Source: Nitzschia sp. DOCU1 (Eukaryota > Bacillariophyta > Bacillariophyceae > Bacillariales > Bacillariaceae). Taken from it: DNA of 64,000 nucleotides. A program made the position numbers and the translations under genes. The notes beneath the pieces were generated by a model. That model was given only the letters and a program-made list of their open reading frames with translations, was not told the DNA's origin and did not search any database. Position 1 is the stretch's first letter, and each line of letters opens with the position of its first letter. This document shows, piece after piece, positions 30,344-40,975 of this stretch. The stretch covers positions 930,001 to 994,000 of the forward strand of contig OX595989.1 of assembly GCA_951394045.1 (NCBI GenBank). Direction: 5' to 3'.

Positions 30344-31330
30344 ATGGCCCCCCCTCCAAATCCCAACATTAAAAACCGGGATTTACTCGCACTCCGCGCC
30401 TACATCACCTCCAAGGACGAGACGCAATATCAGGACGTTCATCCTTCGACAGTGGTGCTCGATTTGACGCACTCCAACTTGCAACAACGCCACATTGAAA
30501 TTCGATTCGACAAGCACGATCCGTTGTCGACTCTCCGGCAGCGCATTCATCAAAAGACGGGCACATCCCCCGGCTTTCAGCATTTGCAAATCAAGAGTGG
30601 AGGTCAAATCATTCAAGAAATTCCTCCCACTGTCGAAGATCATTTTAAGCTTGGGTATTTCGGACTAGAGCATCATGGATTGGAGGTACATTGTGTGGAT
30701 TTGAATCCTCATTCGGGAAGTAAGGGTGGACAATACGAAGATGTGAGTCTGGTCGAAAAATACCGCATGTCCGAAGAAGAGTACAATCAGCGGCAGGGCA
30801 CGTTACGAGACTGGGAGCGGCAACAAAAGGCAAAGGATGCCACTTTTACGCTGGCGAAACATGCCAAGAGACATCGGGAATTAGCTGATGCACAGCGGCA
30901 ACACAAACTTGGATTGCCGCTGCCACAAGGGTTCTTTGTAGATTCCAGTGGAACGGTAGTGAGAGACGAAGACTATGACAATGTAGTGGAGGACGTCAAA
31001 GAGTCATCCAGCAGCAGGGAACCTAGTGAGGAATACAATGAAGAATCTGTGGCAGGCATGGAAATAGGCATGCGATGTCAAGTGGCACCGGGCTCTCGAA
31101 GAGGCGTGGTATCGTATGTGGGCCTCGTTCCTGAGCTGGACCAAGGATTTTGGGTGGGGGTGACCTTTGATGAACCCGTGGGCAAGACAGATGGGACGGC
31201 AAAACAAGGCAAGCGCTATTTTGAGGCAGCTCCCAAGCATGGGGGCTTTGTGCGAGGCAGAAATGTCCAAGTTGGCGACTTTCCAGAGCGAGACATTTTC
31301 GATGAAGATAGTGACGAAGACGAACTTTAA
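30344..31330 (+). CDS. TBCB: Tubulin-folding cofactor B
   Basis: Single exon, 328 residues from ATG at 30344 (the frame opens earlier but without ATG). Residues about 20-105 form a ubiquitin-like domain that begins VVLDLTHSN and includes LRQRIHQKTGTSP. The middle is a charged helical linker with a YRMSEEEYNQRQGT motif typical of TBCB. Residues about 245-315 are a CAP-Gly domain with GFWVGVTFDEPVGKTDGT (the GKNDG-type loop) and PKHGGFVRGRNV. The end is GDFPERDIFDEDSDEDEL. TBCB works with TBCE to process alpha-tubulin for dimer assembly in the cytosol. Length and domain order match the family. Confidence 0.96.
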   Translation: MAPPPNPNIKNRDLLALRAYITSKDETQYQDVHPSTVVLDLTHSNLQQRHIEIRFDKHDPLSTLRQRIHQKTGTSPGFQHLQIKSGGQIIQEIPPTVEDHFKLGYFGLEHHGLEVHCVDLNPHSGSKGGQYEDVSLVEKYRMSEEEYNQRQGTLRDWERQQKAKDATFTLAKHAKRHRELADAQRQHKLGLPLPQGFFVDSSGTVVRDEDYDNVVEDVKESSSSREPSEEYNEESVAGMEIGMRCQVAPGSRRGVVSYVGLVPELDQGFWVGVTFDEPVGKTDGTAKQGKRYFEAAPKHGGFVRGRNVQVGDFPERDIFDEDSDEDEL

Positions 31331-31495
31331 GAACATAGCGATTCATTCAATGGCTTATCATGCCATATCACTGAAATTTACTTTTATCCATAGATTACAT
31401 TGGTACAGCACGGAACAAGTTGTGAATACTACTAGCCGACAAGACAATAAAAGAAATCCGTGCGGGGGAAACGCCCTAGTGGGGGATTCGTTTGT

Positions 31496-32302
31496 TTAGG
31501 GAGTAGCCGGAGTAACTTGTCCCTCAAAGAGACCAACTCCATTGAAATAGCCCAGAGTAACATCATTCCCATTAATATATCCTCCCACATCGAGATCGCC
31601 AACCACCTTGACAGCTCCTGCTGTCAGACTTCCCATGGTACCTTGGCCACTGACTGCGATGGTCGCGGCGTCCAGGGATCCTTGAAAGTCTACAGTCGTA
31701 TCTTTCTCAAAAACCACATTGACTCTATCCGTAACTGTGAAATCGGTGCCAGAGTGCTTTCCTTCCACTGTGACATCGTCGTAGAAGTTGACCTCACCGT
31801 TGAAATCGGCACTGCCCTCGAAGATAGAATCGCCGTTAAAGGAAGCCAGACCACCAACGTTGACAATACCGACATTAACATCACCGGAAAACAAAGTTTC
31901 GGATGCAAACGTGACTTGAACGCCGTCAAATGATGCGTCCGCCTCAAATGTGACGGGCTCCGAGAAGACACAACTTCCAGATATATACCGCGGGAAGCAA
32001 GAAGCATCTGTCTTGGTATTGTTAGCGTCCACACGAACTTCTGTATCTACCTCGAGCAGACGAGATGCAATAATAGAGTTGGCCCTTTCTATCGTTTCTC
32101 GGAGTGAGGCGATCGCGGCATCCTGCTCTGCCATGCGTCGTTCGTTGGCTTCAAGCTTGGTCAGAACCTGATCTAAAAGACTTTGGATGGAAGAATCTGT
32201 GGTGGCGGATAATGGTGCTACCTTGCGTAGGCTATCGCTACCAGCAGTGACGCACAAAGCTCCCGCGGCAAGCAACATGTTATAAAGTGTTCGTCGTGAC
32301 AT
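31496..32302 (-). CDS. Secreted beta-rich protein with N-terminal coiled coil
   Basis: 268 residues from ATG at 32302. Residues 1-21 (MSRRTLYNMLLAAGALCVTAG) look like a signal peptide. Residues about 40-85 form a heptad-like coiled coil (LLDQVLTKLEANERRMAEQ). From about 110 onward the chain is a run of short strands with repeating F/V-x-G/D patterns (SFDGVQVTF, SFNGDSIFEGSADFNGEVNF), suggesting a beta-solenoid. Two cysteines (CFPRYISGSC) sit at the junction. A trimerising coiled coil followed by a beta-solenoid is the layout of extracellular fibre or adhesin proteins. No family is recognised. A cell-wall or mucilage role is inference. Confidence 0.75.
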   Translation of the reverse strand: MSRRTLYNMLLAAGALCVTAGSDSLRKVAPLSATTDSSIQSLLDQVLTKLEANERRMAEQDAAIASLRETIERANSIIASRLLEVDTEVRVDANNTKTDASCFPRYISGSCVFSEPVTFEADASFDGVQVTFASETLFSGDVNVGIVNVGGLASFNGDSIFEGSADFNGEVNFYDDVTVEGKHSGTDFTVTDRVNVVFEKDTTVDFQGSLDAATIAVSGQGTMGSLTAGAVKVVGDLDVGGYINGNDVTLGYFNGVGLFEGQVTPATP

Positions 32303-32890
32303 GGTTATTTTGGGACTGTAGTTGAAAACATGAAGGTTTGATAACACTGATGGATTGAGAAAATGTAAACGACTCAAGCAACACGAAAAACACGATGGAG
32401 GAGATTATGCACCATGGTTTCAACCTACCGTATTAGCAATCAGGCGAGGGAATCGAACTTTCAAATGGCTTGTCAATTTTATGAACTTCTTTCCTCACCA
32501 ACTTCCTTTTGGCGAGATTTTGCCGCCGATGTGAGACTCCAAGACACACTTGAGTGATGAGCTCTGCGACTAGCGGGGGTTAGTCGCAGGATGATGCCCG
32601 CCCGGCGCACAAACGCCAGCAGCCGCATTCCATGTGTTACACATGTTTCTACATCCTGCCCCGTCGCGCGATGATTGATTCGATTCGATTCATTCATTCG
32701 CCCGTCGCTGGTTGGTAGGGAAGTCGATCTAGTCGGAAGTTTGAGCTCGAATCGAAAGCAACCATGGCGCGAAGAAAATTTGTCGCAGAACCCGGAAGGA
32801 GTCTCCTCTTGTCCAATCCAGAATGAAGTAAAAGGGCGCTGCTTTTGTTTCAATCACTGCATACCTCCCTCCTCTTACTCTCTTTGCTGC
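32303..32890. other. Divergent intergenic region
   Basis: 588 bp between the secreted beta-rich protein (minus) and the MFS transporter (plus). The transporter frame is open from 32675 but has no ATG before 32891, so I treat it as leader and promoter sequence. Confidence 0.55.
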
Positions 32891-34528
32891 ATGGCTGACA
32901 CGAGCCGGCTGCATCATCGGCATTTTCCCATGAGAAAACATGAAACACCTGCTGGATCCAACGACCGGACGCTGGACGAGTTTTTGGAAACCGCGTTTCA
33001 GCAGACGCTCATCGGCTACCAGCAATGGAAATACTGGTGCATTATGCTAAGTTTGGGAGTTGCCAATAGTTCCGACGCTTCTGAAATTCTATGCTTGTCC
33101 TATATTCTGAGCGATGCCGATTTTAAAGAATATATGCTACAAGGAAGATCAGGGGGGACCTTGGCGGCAGCCGTTTTCTTTGGAATGCTCGTCGGGGGCT
33201 TGTTCATTGGGACCTTGGGGGACTGGTTTGGAAGGAAACCTATGTTATTGGTGGGATTGAGTTGTAATGTCCTAGCGGGGCTACTCAGTGCCCTCGCGCC
33301 TTCGGTTTGGACAATGAGTTTGCTACGATGTATAGCTGGTGTCGGAATCGGGGCCACTGTCCCACCGCTGTTTACCCTGGCAACGGAACTGGCACCACCG
33401 TCCCAACGGGGACTTTGTGTAACAGTTTGCGCTTCTTTTTGGATGGTGGGAAGTATCTATGTGGCGCTGGCAGCCATGTTTATTCTGGAATTCTTGGGAC
33501 TGTCCTGGCGAGTCTTTGCAGTTGCCTGTGCCCTTCCCAGCGCGGCCGGTTTCGTGCTGGTGTACTGTCTGGTCCCTGAAAGTCCACGATTTCTGGCATT
33601 GGGGCAGAGACATTCAGAGGCCTTGAATATTACAAATTCCCTAGCACAAGAAATGACCTACAGAGGGTCCTTGATGACCTTGGAAGACATGGAAAAGTGC
33701 TTTCCGGACCATTCGCCCGAGCATCACCGACGTCCCAATCAATTCTTTGCCGCTCAGACGAGCATGTTTTCTATCATGGGGACGGCCTTTACAGAATTCC
33801 TTGTGTCTGCCCGAAAGCTGTACAGCCCACATCTTCGACAAACAACTTGGCCGTTACAGATGGTTTGGTTCTCCTTGAGCTTTGGGAGTTATGGCCTGAT
33901 GACATGGATCAATACCTTGTTTGTCGAAGTGCACCTACAGAATGTATATTTCAATGCCCTTCTCTTTGCCATTTCCAACCTGCCCGGCAATCTCTTGACG
34001 GCCGTTTGGATGGATCGAGTCGGCCGCCCCAGAATGCTGGTGACAAGTGTAGTGGCGGCCGCCACGTCCCTGCTGATGTTCGCCTATTGCGCAGAAATTT
34101 TAAATGCCACTGGCATAGTTGTGAGTGCATGTTCATTTCAATGCTTCACCATTGCGGCCTGGAATGTTATTGATACGTTATCCAGCGAGCTCTTTCCGAC
34201 GGCGGTGCGATCGACGGGAATGGGAGTGTGTGCTGCATCGGGACGTATTGGGGCCATGGTAGCGCAATTTGTCAATGGAGCACTTGTAGGGAAGCCCGTT
34301 CGGCTCTTGCTGGTAGCGTCCGGGACATTGTTGTTGGGCGCCACGACGCCGTGCTTGCTACCCAATGCCGATATCACCGGGCAACCTGTCCAAGACGAAG
34401 TTAATTCACTGGAACCCATCTATGTGCCGCTGGCACAGCCATCCGCCACTACTGGCACTACCCACAAAAAGACCGATCGATCGTCGTATCAGAGTACGAA
34501 ACGAACGGACATGCCCGAAATCGTTTGA
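32891..34528 (+). CDS. MFS transporter, SVOP/SV2-like
   Basis: Single exon, 545 residues from the first ATG in frame (32891). It has twelve predicted hydrophobic helices. The loop 2-3 signature GTLGDWFGRKPM, helix 4 arginine region LLRCIAGVGIGATVP, and the PESPRFLALG motif after helix 6 are the hallmarks of organic-ion or sugar-porter-like MFS proteins. The second-half loop MDRVGRPRML mirrors the first. The layout is closest to the SVOP/SV2 group. Substrate is unknown. The C-terminal tail is polar with serine/threonine sites. Confidence 0.9.
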   Translation: MADTSRLHHRHFPMRKHETPAGSNDRTLDEFLETAFQQTLIGYQQWKYWCIMLSLGVANSSDASEILCLSYILSDADFKEYMLQGRSGGTLAAAVFFGMLVGGLFIGTLGDWFGRKPMLLVGLSCNVLAGLLSALAPSVWTMSLLRCIAGVGIGATVPPLFTLATELAPPSQRGLCVTVCASFWMVGSIYVALAAMFILEFLGLSWRVFAVACALPSAAGFVLVYCLVPESPRFLALGQRHSEALNITNSLAQEMTYRGSLMTLEDMEKCFPDHSPEHHRRPNQFFAAQTSMFSIMGTAFTEFLVSARKLYSPHLRQTTWPLQMVWFSLSFGSYGLMTWINTLFVEVHLQNVYFNALLFAISNLPGNLLTAVWMDRVGRPRMLVTSVVAAATSLLMFAYCAEILNATGIVVSACSFQCFTIAAWNVIDTLSSELFPTAVRSTGMGVCAASGRIGAMVAQFVNGALVGKPVRLLLVASGTLLLGATTPCLLPNADITGQPVQDEVNSLEPIYVPLAQPSATTGTTHKKTDRSSYQSTKRTDMPEIV

Positions 34529-34787
34529 GAAACTCGAGCTCTAGGCGAATGGGCATCAATCTTGAATTTTTGGTTTAGACAACATTCGCTTATGGTAGAC
34601 ATGGCACTTTTGTAGCGAGGTTTGAAGTGAACTACCGTTTGCCCTCTCCTTTCGCTCACTCACACACAATCTTCGACTAGTAGAAATTGTAGAACGACTG
34701 CAGATCTCGTGCTTTGTTGTACTAGAAAACGTTTCTACTGCTATTTACAAAAAGCCACAACATCCAATTGCCCCACACTTGCTGCTG

Positions 34788-35489
34788 CTACGAGCCATGG
34801 CTGTTTCGATTCGCCCTGGCATGTGCCACTTTGAGATATTGTGCGTGAATCAAATCCAAAAACCGATCATCTTGAATCAACGACAGTAGCGCAAGTTGCA
34901 ACGACTTTTTATCCAGCGTCGGTTGATTTGCTTGTTGCGACGGGGAGTCTTGTCGAAGCGTTCTTGCCGTAGCAGTGTTGTCACTTAAAGATACTGGCGA
35001 TAACAGAGCTGACAAGGCGGCACCTTGATCGACAGCAGCTGCTGCCGATGGCACCGAAATAGACGCCGCAGGCGGTTTGGGATTTTTTAATGCTTCCAAC
35101 GCCTTGTTTAACGTGTCGTTCATTGCAATTCGTTCTGCTGGATTCGGAAACCATATTCCTCGAATTTGCGTTTCTCCGTTGAGTTGTTGTCGAAATATAA
35201 GGTATGGATCGCTATGTTGCAATTGAAAGTCTCTAGAGAGGGGAATGGGATAGTTGTCTCGACTGTTTCGATTCAAAATGACCAGTAGATAGCCATTATC
35301 AGGTTTGACTGCCAAAAACATGCTCCCTTCGACATCGGATTTTTCCCAATTTTGAGCGTCTTGTCGAAATTCGTAGAGTACCACATGCGTCGCACTTTCC
35401 CAAATGTCGGAAATGGATCGATCGATCGACCGTTGCAAGAGGCGAAGATTAGCTTCCTTGCGGGCTTGTTCGTTCATTTGAAGGGCCAT
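34788..35489 (-). CDS. DCP1: mRNA-decapping enzyme subunit 1
   Basis: Single exon, 233 residues. Residues about 12-125 are an EVH1-like DCP1 domain: NLRLLQRSIDRSISDI, HVVLYEF, WEKSDVEGSMFLAV, LVILNRNSRDNYPIPL, DFQLQHSDPYLIFR and IRGIWFPNPAERIAM. The middle is Ala/Ser/Pro-rich. Residues about 190-222 (LDKKSLQLALLSLI then DDRFLDLIHAQYL) resemble the C-terminal trimerisation helix of animal and plant DCP1. It activates DCP2 in cytosolic 5'-3' mRNA decay. Confidence 0.93.
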   Translation of the reverse strand: MALQMNEQARKEANLRLLQRSIDRSISDIWESATHVVLYEFRQDAQNWEKSDVEGSMFLAVKPDNGYLLVILNRNSRDNYPIPLSRDFQLQHSDPYLIFRQQLNGETQIRGIWFPNPAERIAMNDTLNKALEALKNPKPPAASISVPSAAAAVDQGAALSALLSPVSLSDNTATARTLRQDSPSQQANQPTLDKKSLQLALLSLIQDDRFLDLIHAQYLKVAHARANRNSHGS

Positions 35490-36150
35490 TTTGCAGTACA
35501 GTTGTTGTTATATTAGCAAGAGGGAAGGATATGGTCTAGGTGGATATGTCGACTGTGGTGAAGACAAAACGATGGACCCGAGAGCCGTTTGAAAGGAGTG
35601 CACTTGCCCTTTGAAGGGCTTGCTGTGGTGCTGGCAGAGGTATGATACTTGGTTTGCTATGGGAAGGAGGGACGGCATACGCAGCGTTTTCCCGCGCGAT
35701 TTTCGTCGGTTGGAATTCGAATGGGATGGACGGCGGACGGCAGGCGATAGCTTCTGTGTGGGCGGCCAGACGATCAGTGACTAATATAGTTGAATAGGTA
35801 TGTAGAATAGATATGTTAATAGCTTTTGTAATCCTATTTTGCGCGGGAATGACCGACTACTACCATCGACGCCGATGGCACTCCATTTCGTCAGCGCGAA
35901 AAAGCATCGCCTAACGGGCGGCAGCGTATGATTTTCTCACCCAGTTGCTACAGAGTAGAAGCCAATCTCATTGCATTGAACGATTGCCGCATTAAAGCAA
36001 GAAAGACATAACCCCTGTCTCTCTGTCTTGCGTAGCTCAACCGTACTGTTTACGACGGCGACCTTTTGAAGTAGGACGCAGTTTCGTTGCCACCTTGGAA
36101 ACAATTTCCCACTACTCGACTTCCCCTCCTATTTTCTCACTGTCGCAATC
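35490..36150. other. Divergent intergenic region
   Basis: 661 bp separating DCP1 (minus) from NSF (plus). It contains both promoters and no supported gene. A pyrimidine-rich stretch immediately precedes the NSF ATG. Confidence 0.55.
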
Positions 36151-38415
36151 ATGAAACTGTCCGTGGGCAACTTGCCCTCCAATCGTTTGGCGTTGACCAA
36201 CAAGATCTACATCAGTGAAGACAATGTCTCTCAAATTTCTGGTTACTATTCCAAGAACAATATCCCCGTCGGCAAGAGCATGCTTGTCGAAGTGAACGGC
36301 CACCCCTACCAGGTGGAAAGCCACCCGCAAGTCCCGAATGATCAAGTGGCACTCAATGGACTCCAACGCCGCTTTTTGCAACTCTCCTTGAGTACACCCG
36401 TCAAATTGAATCCCTTTCTACCGACGAGTAACTTGGCGCTGGCCACCTTGGAGTTCGCTGTCGACATGCTTGCCAAAAAGAAGCCCGATCCAAAGGCCAA
36501 ACCCAAGGAAATGGACACGACGAGGCTCGCGCAGGCCGTGTTGCTCATTCTCGAAGAGCAAATCATGGAACCAGGTCGTGTCATGGCGATTGACTTTGAG
36601 GGGACCAAGCTAGAACTTACAGTCAAACACATGGAGACTGTCAGTGTTAGCAGCAAGAAGAAGGCGGACAGCGAAGGAAAGGCGGAGAGTTGCAAACTCG
36701 GACAATTGCTGGCACCCACCATGGTCACATTTTCGAGAGCCGAAGGCGCTCCTCCCATGAGCTTTGTGGGAGATCACGTGGCAGAAGGGGCTGGAGGCGG
36801 TGGTGCAGCCAACTTGTTTACGGGAGACTTTGACTTTGAAAAGCTGGGCATTGGTGGGTTGGACTCGGAGTTCAATCAAATCTTTAGACGGGCCTTTGCT
36901 AGTCGGATCTGGCCGCCGCATATCATCCAGCAGATGGGAATCAACCACGTTCGCGGTATGTTGCTCTATGGACCGCCTGGATGTGGAAAGACTTTGATTG
37001 CCCGACAAATTGGCAAGGCTTTGAATGCTCGAGAGCCAAAAATTGTCAATGGACCCGAAATTCTAAACAAGTACGTTGGTGGATCGGAAGAAAAGATTAG
37101 AGAACTATTCGCAGATGCTGAAAAGGAACAAATTGAGATGGGAGATAGCTCCATGCTGCACATTGTCATTATGGACGAGATGGATGCTATTTGCAAACAG
37201 CGTGGAACTGTCAAGGATGGAACTGGTGTCAGCGACTCTGTGGTCAATCAATTGCTCTCCAAGATTGATGGGGTCGACTCGCTCAATAACATTTTGTTGA
37301 TTGGAATGACCAATCGTAAAGACATGATTGATGATGCCCTCTTGCGCCCGGGACGCCTGGAAGTGCACGTCGAAATTGGATTGCCTGACCACAATGGACG
37401 CTTGCAGATTTTGAACATTCACACGCGTAACATGAAGAAGGCCAACCGTATCACTCAAGAAGCTCTCGACAAACTTCCGGAACTGGCCGAAAAGGCCAAG
37501 AACTTTTCGGGGGCTGAATTGGAAGGTCTCGTCAAGGCCGCAAGTTCCTACGCGTTGACACGATGCGTCGACGTGAAGGACTTGTCCAAGGCGCCTGATA
37601 CCAAGAATCTCGTATTGGAATATGGCGATTTCTTACGGGCTCTCGACGATGTTGAACCCAAGTTTGGAGCGAAATCGCAAGAGCTCAAGGCATACTATCG
37701 AAATGGATTCGTTCCGTATGGTGATAGCTTTGACATGCTGATGGGAATTCTCGAGAGATTGGTGGAGCAAGTCCGTGTCAGCGACCGCACTCCTCTCATG
37801 AGTGTTCTCCTGCAAGGCCCACCGGCATCGGGCAAGACAGCCATTGCCGCCAAACTAGCTGTCGATTCGGGCTTTCCGTTTGTGAGAATGATCGCTGCCG
37901 ACGAAATGATTGGATACTCGGAAACCTCCAAATCACAAATGATTCACAAGGCCTTTATGGATTCCTACAAGTCGCCGTTGTCGTTGATCTTTTTGGATGA
38001 TATTGAGCGACTCATTGACTACGTGCCGATCGGACCGCGCTTTTCCAATACAGTCCTGCAGACTCTACTCGTGCTTTTGAAAAAGATTCCTCCTGATGAA
38101 GGTCGTCGTCTTCTTGTCATTGGCACGACATCCAATGCGCACTTGCTTCAGGACTTGGGCTTGGTCCATGCCTTTGGTGTAGCGCAATCGGTGCCACTCC
38201 TAGAAGAAGCCAAGGATGTTTGTGAAGTCCTGCGAGTCGCTGCGCACATGAACGAGAAGGATGCACGCAGCATTGCCAAGGGCTTGCACGGAAAGAGCAT
38301 TGGCATCAAACAATTGCTCATGGTAGCTGAAATGGCCAAGCAAGGGTCGTCGGGCAAGAAGGGAGCGGTCGATCCCAATGTATTTATGGAGTGCCTGCAT
38401 ACTGTAGGATTCTAA
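36151..38415 (+). CDS. NSF: Vesicle-fusing ATPase NSF/Sec18
   Basis: Single exon, 754 residues, the usual family length. The N domain (1 to about 205) is followed by two AAA modules. D1 has Walker A GPPGCGKT, Walker B HIVIMDEMDA, sensor MTNRKDMID and arginine-finger region LLRPGRLEVH. D2 has Walker A GPPASGKT and LIFLDDIERLIDY. NSF hexamers with alpha-SNAP disassemble cis-SNARE complexes, so it serves all secretory membrane fusion. D2 lacks the second Walker-B glutamate pattern (DDIE), as is typical of NSF, where D2 mainly holds the hexamer together. Confidence 0.98.
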   Translation: MKLSVGNLPSNRLALTNKIYISEDNVSQISGYYSKNNIPVGKSMLVEVNGHPYQVESHPQVPNDQVALNGLQRRFLQLSLSTPVKLNPFLPTSNLALATLEFAVDMLAKKKPDPKAKPKEMDTTRLAQAVLLILEEQIMEPGRVMAIDFEGTKLELTVKHMETVSVSSKKKADSEGKAESCKLGQLLAPTMVTFSRAEGAPPMSFVGDHVAEGAGGGGAANLFTGDFDFEKLGIGGLDSEFNQIFRRAFASRIWPPHIIQQMGINHVRGMLLYGPPGCGKTLIARQIGKALNAREPKIVNGPEILNKYVGGSEEKIRELFADAEKEQIEMGDSSMLHIVIMDEMDAICKQRGTVKDGTGVSDSVVNQLLSKIDGVDSLNNILLIGMTNRKDMIDDALLRPGRLEVHVEIGLPDHNGRLQILNIHTRNMKKANRITQEALDKLPELAEKAKNFSGAELEGLVKAASSYALTRCVDVKDLSKAPDTKNLVLEYGDFLRALDDVEPKFGAKSQELKAYYRNGFVPYGDSFDMLMGILERLVEQVRVSDRTPLMSVLLQGPPASGKTAIAAKLAVDSGFPFVRMIAADEMIGYSETSKSQMIHKAFMDSYKSPLSLIFLDDIERLIDYVPIGPRFSNTVLQTLLVLLKKIPPDEGRRLLVIGTTSNAHLLQDLGLVHAFGVAQSVPLLEEAKDVCEVLRVAAHMNEKDARSIAKGLHGKSIGIKQLLMVAEMAKQGSSGKKGAVDPNVFMECLHTVGF

Positions 38416-38758
38416 GGCGCAGCAATCATGATGATAATAGAAACATAAACCTTTACCAGAAATTAGTACGGCGTTTTCACCCACGCACGAGGCGGGGAGG
38501 CAACGATGAGACCGGCAACGGGCTAGGGCCGGCTATCGTACATATTTTCAAAGCTTCAGCGACATGGCCGCGTCCAGTTGAGGCGATACCACGATCCTAC
38601 TACAACGATTTGATAGTTCCAGACCGACGAGCGGGTCTCGTGGCACCGATGTGCAACATCGATGCATCCCCGTAGCCTGCACGACGAGGGCCAAGGCCAA
38701 GGGCGCAAGTTTACTTCCACGCCCCTTAATACTGGTTGGCCGCAAGCACGTTGTCGAT
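38416..38758. other. Convergent 3' region
   Basis: 343 bp between the convergent NSF and histidine phosphatase genes. It holds the 3' UTRs; nothing else is recognised. Confidence 0.55.
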
Positions 38759-39718
38759 TTAGTTCGCACCATCTTTGCTCTTTGTCAGACCAACATCAGG
38801 CTTGAAGCTCTGAAAGTGTACCGTTTGCGTCCCCGAAGCAGAATCGTAATCAATACACGTGACGCTCGCCGTTGCCACCGGCAAGGTCGACATTTCCTCT
38901 GTTGGAACTCCCAAGGCGTCGCTAAGCATACTTCGTGTGACTTGTAAATGGGAAACAATGGCCGCCGATCGCCCCGGTGACAACATTCCAAGAACCTCAT
39001 CTCTCGCCGCCAGTACTCGCTTTTTCAAAAACGGATAAGACTCCCCACCTTTGGGAGTCACGCTCTCGTCGCATGCATCAAATCTTGCCATTAGCTCTGG
39101 TCCAATTTCATCCTTGGTCTTGCCGCACCATTCCCCTCGTTCCAGCTCTACGAACCCATCCAGTGTTACAATCCTCTGGTCATCTTTGACTTCTTGCATC
39201 GACAGTACTTGCTCAGCCCCGTATACCGCTCTCGAAAGTGGGCTGCTCACCACAAATTCCAAATCGAATTGCTTCAGATACGCTGCCGCCGCCTGCGCCT
39301 CTAGCTCTCCCAAAGGCGAAAGTGGGACATCCATGGCACCATAATAGACTGCCCGATCTCCTCCTGAAAACAAAGCATTGCCAAGTAAATAAAATTAGTA
39401 TTCTCAATTTTCTCGCTGAATTCCACGGTCGCTAATAGACTTGCCTGGATTGATCACTTCACCGTGACGAAGTAGAAACAGGCGCTTGGAGGTTGGCTGG
39501 ATGGGAGGCAACTCTGGACCGTTGACGAGAGAGGTCGCGGCATCTGTTGAGGTTGAGATGCTTTGAAAAGAAGACGGTAAAGCCGTGGACGTCCATCGCT
39601 TGCGCAAATCGGGGTTGCAAACATTCGTTGCCACGAATGGCCGCGATACCGCGAATGCCCAAGCAACTCGAGGCAACGACAAGAAGAAGCTCGAGGAAAA
39701 TAAGGCAGCTCGTGTCAT
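38759..39718 (-). CDS. Histidine phosphatase (phosphoglycerate-mutase-like), probably plastid-targeted
   Basis: Exon 1 is 39718-39445 and exon 2 is 39363-38759. The intron 39444-39364 (81 nt) has a GC donor (CCAG|GCAAGT) and acceptor TTTTCAG, phase 1, giving about 292 residues. The junction restores RHGEVINPG/GDRAVYYGAMD. Catalytic features are LFLLRHGE, SSPLSRA (second arginine), ELERGEW (acid/base Glu) and IVSHLQVTR (second His). This is a cobC/PhoE-like branch-1 histidine phosphatase. The N terminus is a hydrophobic signal (FFLSLPRVAWA) followed by AFAVSRPF, matching the diatom ASAFAP-type plastid leader with Phe at +1. The substrate is unknown. Confidence 0.88.
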
Positions 39719-40975
39719 TTTCTGCTAATATTATTCACCTGCAATGTTTCTTCGAACGACAAGAGTATTTCCACTCCGCACCATCACAGTCCATCGTTAT
39801 CCCGCCTGTTGGCATCAGAGCGATGAGGCTCTCGAGAAAAGCCAAGACGAGGAAAAAAGGACGTGCGTGGCTCGAGATCAAGACGAAAGAAGAATGATGG
39901 TGACGTAAGCGGTTGACTACCTTGACTTTATCCCAACATTTTCTGATAGGTACCAACAATCAGTGTGTACTAGATATAGATACATACATGACATGATGCC
40001 GAAACGGCAATTAGACCCCGTATCGTAGTACAGGGCTCGCCCTTGCGATCGCTTTCTGCACGCGCTACACACGGGAGTCGCCTTCCATTCCCCGTGGAAC
40101 AACGCTCTAGAACCCTCTCATACCGGGTATCTGTTGGTGGTATGCACCGATGCGACCGACTCCCCTCCCCGAATGTCCTTCGTATCTTTGGATTGGAGAA
40201 CAACTGATCGTTGAGTGTTGAACGAGCAGTTGGCTTTTCCGACTGCTGCTGGCTTCACTTAATGATATAAGCGGGAAAACTCTGAACTACGTGCGTCATG
40301 TTCAGTTGAGCCATATATTGCATTCATGACGCACTTGGAAGGTCGCTCGCCTCCTGAAGGCCATTCTCTCAATTGAAGTTGGCAATGGTACCATGTTCCT
40401 CAGAACACAACGGGGTCATGATTCAATGCTTCTTCGGCACTCAGGTTCGAAGTATTTTTACTCCCAATGAACAGTTCACCGACCTCCGCGACCGACTGAG
40501 CAGTCAATTTCCAATCCTCGCCTCCCTCCCCAACGGGTTCTACGATAGCACTGCATCGCTAGATTTGATAAAACTCCTTCAGATTCTCGCTAGCTCTCTA
40601 CTTCTACAGGTAGACATTGGAGTGCTTTGTTTTCTATGTGCTTCGAATACTGTTGTCGTAGATTGGGGTGGTAGTGCTAAAATAAATCTTATCGTAACTT
40701 GTTTTCAAGCCCAAAACCATTCCGCATGATCTTGATTATTAATATACCAAAACAGCCTGAACAAGTCCATCGTATTCTTAGGAAAAGTCTCAACTTTCTC
40801 GCCTTTCTAGCAAGAGATTTGATTTTAACAAGGTTGCTGGCCACCGAGTTGAGCGATGGCAGCCGGGGGGGGGTCTTCTTCATTCATTACAATATGTACA
40901 AGAGGATGAGACCAGATCGGTTGGGAGAGGATTTTTACAGTGTCTGGATTCGAAGTTGCGTGCCTAGGTGAAGTT
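39719..40975. other. Intergenic, no gene seen
   Basis: About 1.26 kb. Frames at 40373-40729 and 40699-40971 (plus) have no recognisable domain and overlap. A run of nine or more G occurs near 40865. I see no RNA gene. Confidence 0.5.

Noticed and set aside
32441..32480. tRNA-like string gaatcgaac near 32450
   Set aside because: No acceptor, anticodon or D arm could be folded around it.
39950..40230. Possible rRNA or other structured RNA fragment near 40000-40200
   Set aside because: GC-rich words looked rRNA-like, but no conserved SSU, LSU, U-snRNA or SRP segment could be matched.
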